Shown here piece by piece: positions 63,639 to 64,000 of a stretch of DNA of 64,000 nucleotides (position 1 is its first letter; every line of letters begins with the position of its first letter). Source of the DNA: Micropterix aruncella (taxonomy: Eukaryota > Arthropoda > Insecta > Lepidoptera > Micropterigidae); the NCBI GenBank assembly GCA_944548615.1, contig OX155972.1, positions 3,399,625 through 3,463,624 of the forward strand, written 5' to 3'. A program made the position numbers and the translations under genes. Under the pieces are notes generated by a model that had not been told where the DNA came from, did no database searches, and saw only the letters and a program-made list of their open reading frames with translations.

Positions 63639-64000
63639 ACAATGGAACCCATATACGAAGCCTCATTGTTTCAAGGCACCTCGATTCAAGGACTACTACA
63701 CTACCTGCAGTCGGCAAAATATGGCTTTTTTCGCCAGTACGATTACCGCGGCGGAAACATGAAGAAGTACAACTCAACGGTGCCCCCGGATTATCCCATC
63801 GAACGGATCTGCGCAAAAATGACTTTATTCTTCGGCACTAACGACATCTTGGCCGAAACAGAGGACGTGATGACATTGTACAATATAATTAAGCAGCATT
63901 GTTCCCTAGTTAACCTCGTGCAGATACCCATACCAAATTGCAGCCACGTCGACCCCTTAATGGCCATTGATAGTAAGGTAAAGTTATATGATGAAGTAAT
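63639..64000 (+). CDS. Lipase gene 2, exon 5, cut by the window end
   Basis: Acceptor TTTTATTTTAG ends at 63638. The open frame (TMEPIYEASLFQGTS...) runs to the window edge. It keeps the Asp in GTNDILAET and the His in NCSHVDPLMAID. The stretch encoding VPPDYPIERICAK is almost the same DNA as in gene 1. Confidence 0.85.

Larger units (their letters stand above)
47173..64000 (+). pseudogene. Acid lipase family gene 2, frameshift in exon 3; 3' end beyond window
   Basis: Exons 47173-47271, 53688-53892, 55881-56240, 62173-62331 and 63639 to the window end match gene 1 in order, phase and GT/AG junctions. The oxyanion motif (LVHG), GHSQG serine, the Asp in TNDILA and the His in CSHVDP are all present, so the parental gene was a catalytically competent lipase. 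Exon 3 lacks two bases (at 56170/56171) within the FSPVAF-equivalent strand; reading on meets TAG at 56195. Everything after the lesion is conserved in the shifted frame, so loss is recent, or it is an assembly error or allele. Only about eight codons are missing at the window edge. Confidence 0.75.

Overview
The window looks like euchromatic DNA from a moth or butterfly (Lepidoptera). The evidence is the AT-rich background, several copies of a miniature Helitron whose sequence I recognise as typical of lepidopteran genomes (5' TCCTACTAATATTATAAA, 3' hairpin then CTAG), and insect acid-lipase genes with short conserved exons and long repeat-filled introns. There are no bacterial-type operons. 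I attempted no species call.

Host genes: the only host protein genes I can support are two tandem, same-strand paralogues of the acid (gastric/lysosomal-type) lipase family, each with five coding exons. Gene 1 (3587-25890, exons at 3587, 10501, 16040, 19540 and 25504) is complete, about 401 residues, with a signal peptide and the Ser-Asp-His triad. Gene 2 (47173 to beyond the window end, exons at 47173, 53688, 55881, 62173 and 63639) has the same exon phases. A 2-base deletion in its exon 3 shifts the frame just after the GHSQG serine, so it is probably a young pseudogene. About 260 bp of promoter plus exon 1 are almost identical in the two copies, while later exons have diverged clearly. Blocks of introns 1, 2 and 3 still align between the genes, so one copy often serves as the empty site for a transposon in the other.

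Layout: 1-3.3 kb, repeats and a long (TA)n tract. 3.3-25.9 kb, lipase gene 1, whose introns hold a Helitron-like insertion, GC-rich retroposons, a pogo element with a PHD finger, a deleted hAT element and an antisense CR1/Jockey-type LINE. 25.9-46.4 kb, an intergenic transposon field: a TTAA-flanked DNA transposon (27.5-30.5 kb), an 81-bp tandem repeat, a degraded Ty3/Gypsy element (36.0-41.2 kb) carrying a nested LINE and a nested tRNA-derived SINE, and further LINEs and MITEs. 46.4-64 kb, lipase gene 2 with its own LINE, foldback, Harbinger-type, RTE and 18S-rRNA-derived insertions.

Most interesting candidates: (a) the 2979-bp TTAA-flanked element at 27.5-30.5 kb, which encodes a broken ~400-residue protein of a widespread but, as far as I know, functionally unnamed arthropod/cnidarian family, plus a shorter relative at 22.8-24.2 kb sharing both ends; (b) a GC-rich ~0.57-0.7 kb repeat ('family A', with relatives 'family B') that has no ORF or tRNA head but is flanked by 11-14 bp target duplications, suggesting a long SINE-like retroposon. 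All statements come from reading the sequence; no alignment or database search was run.
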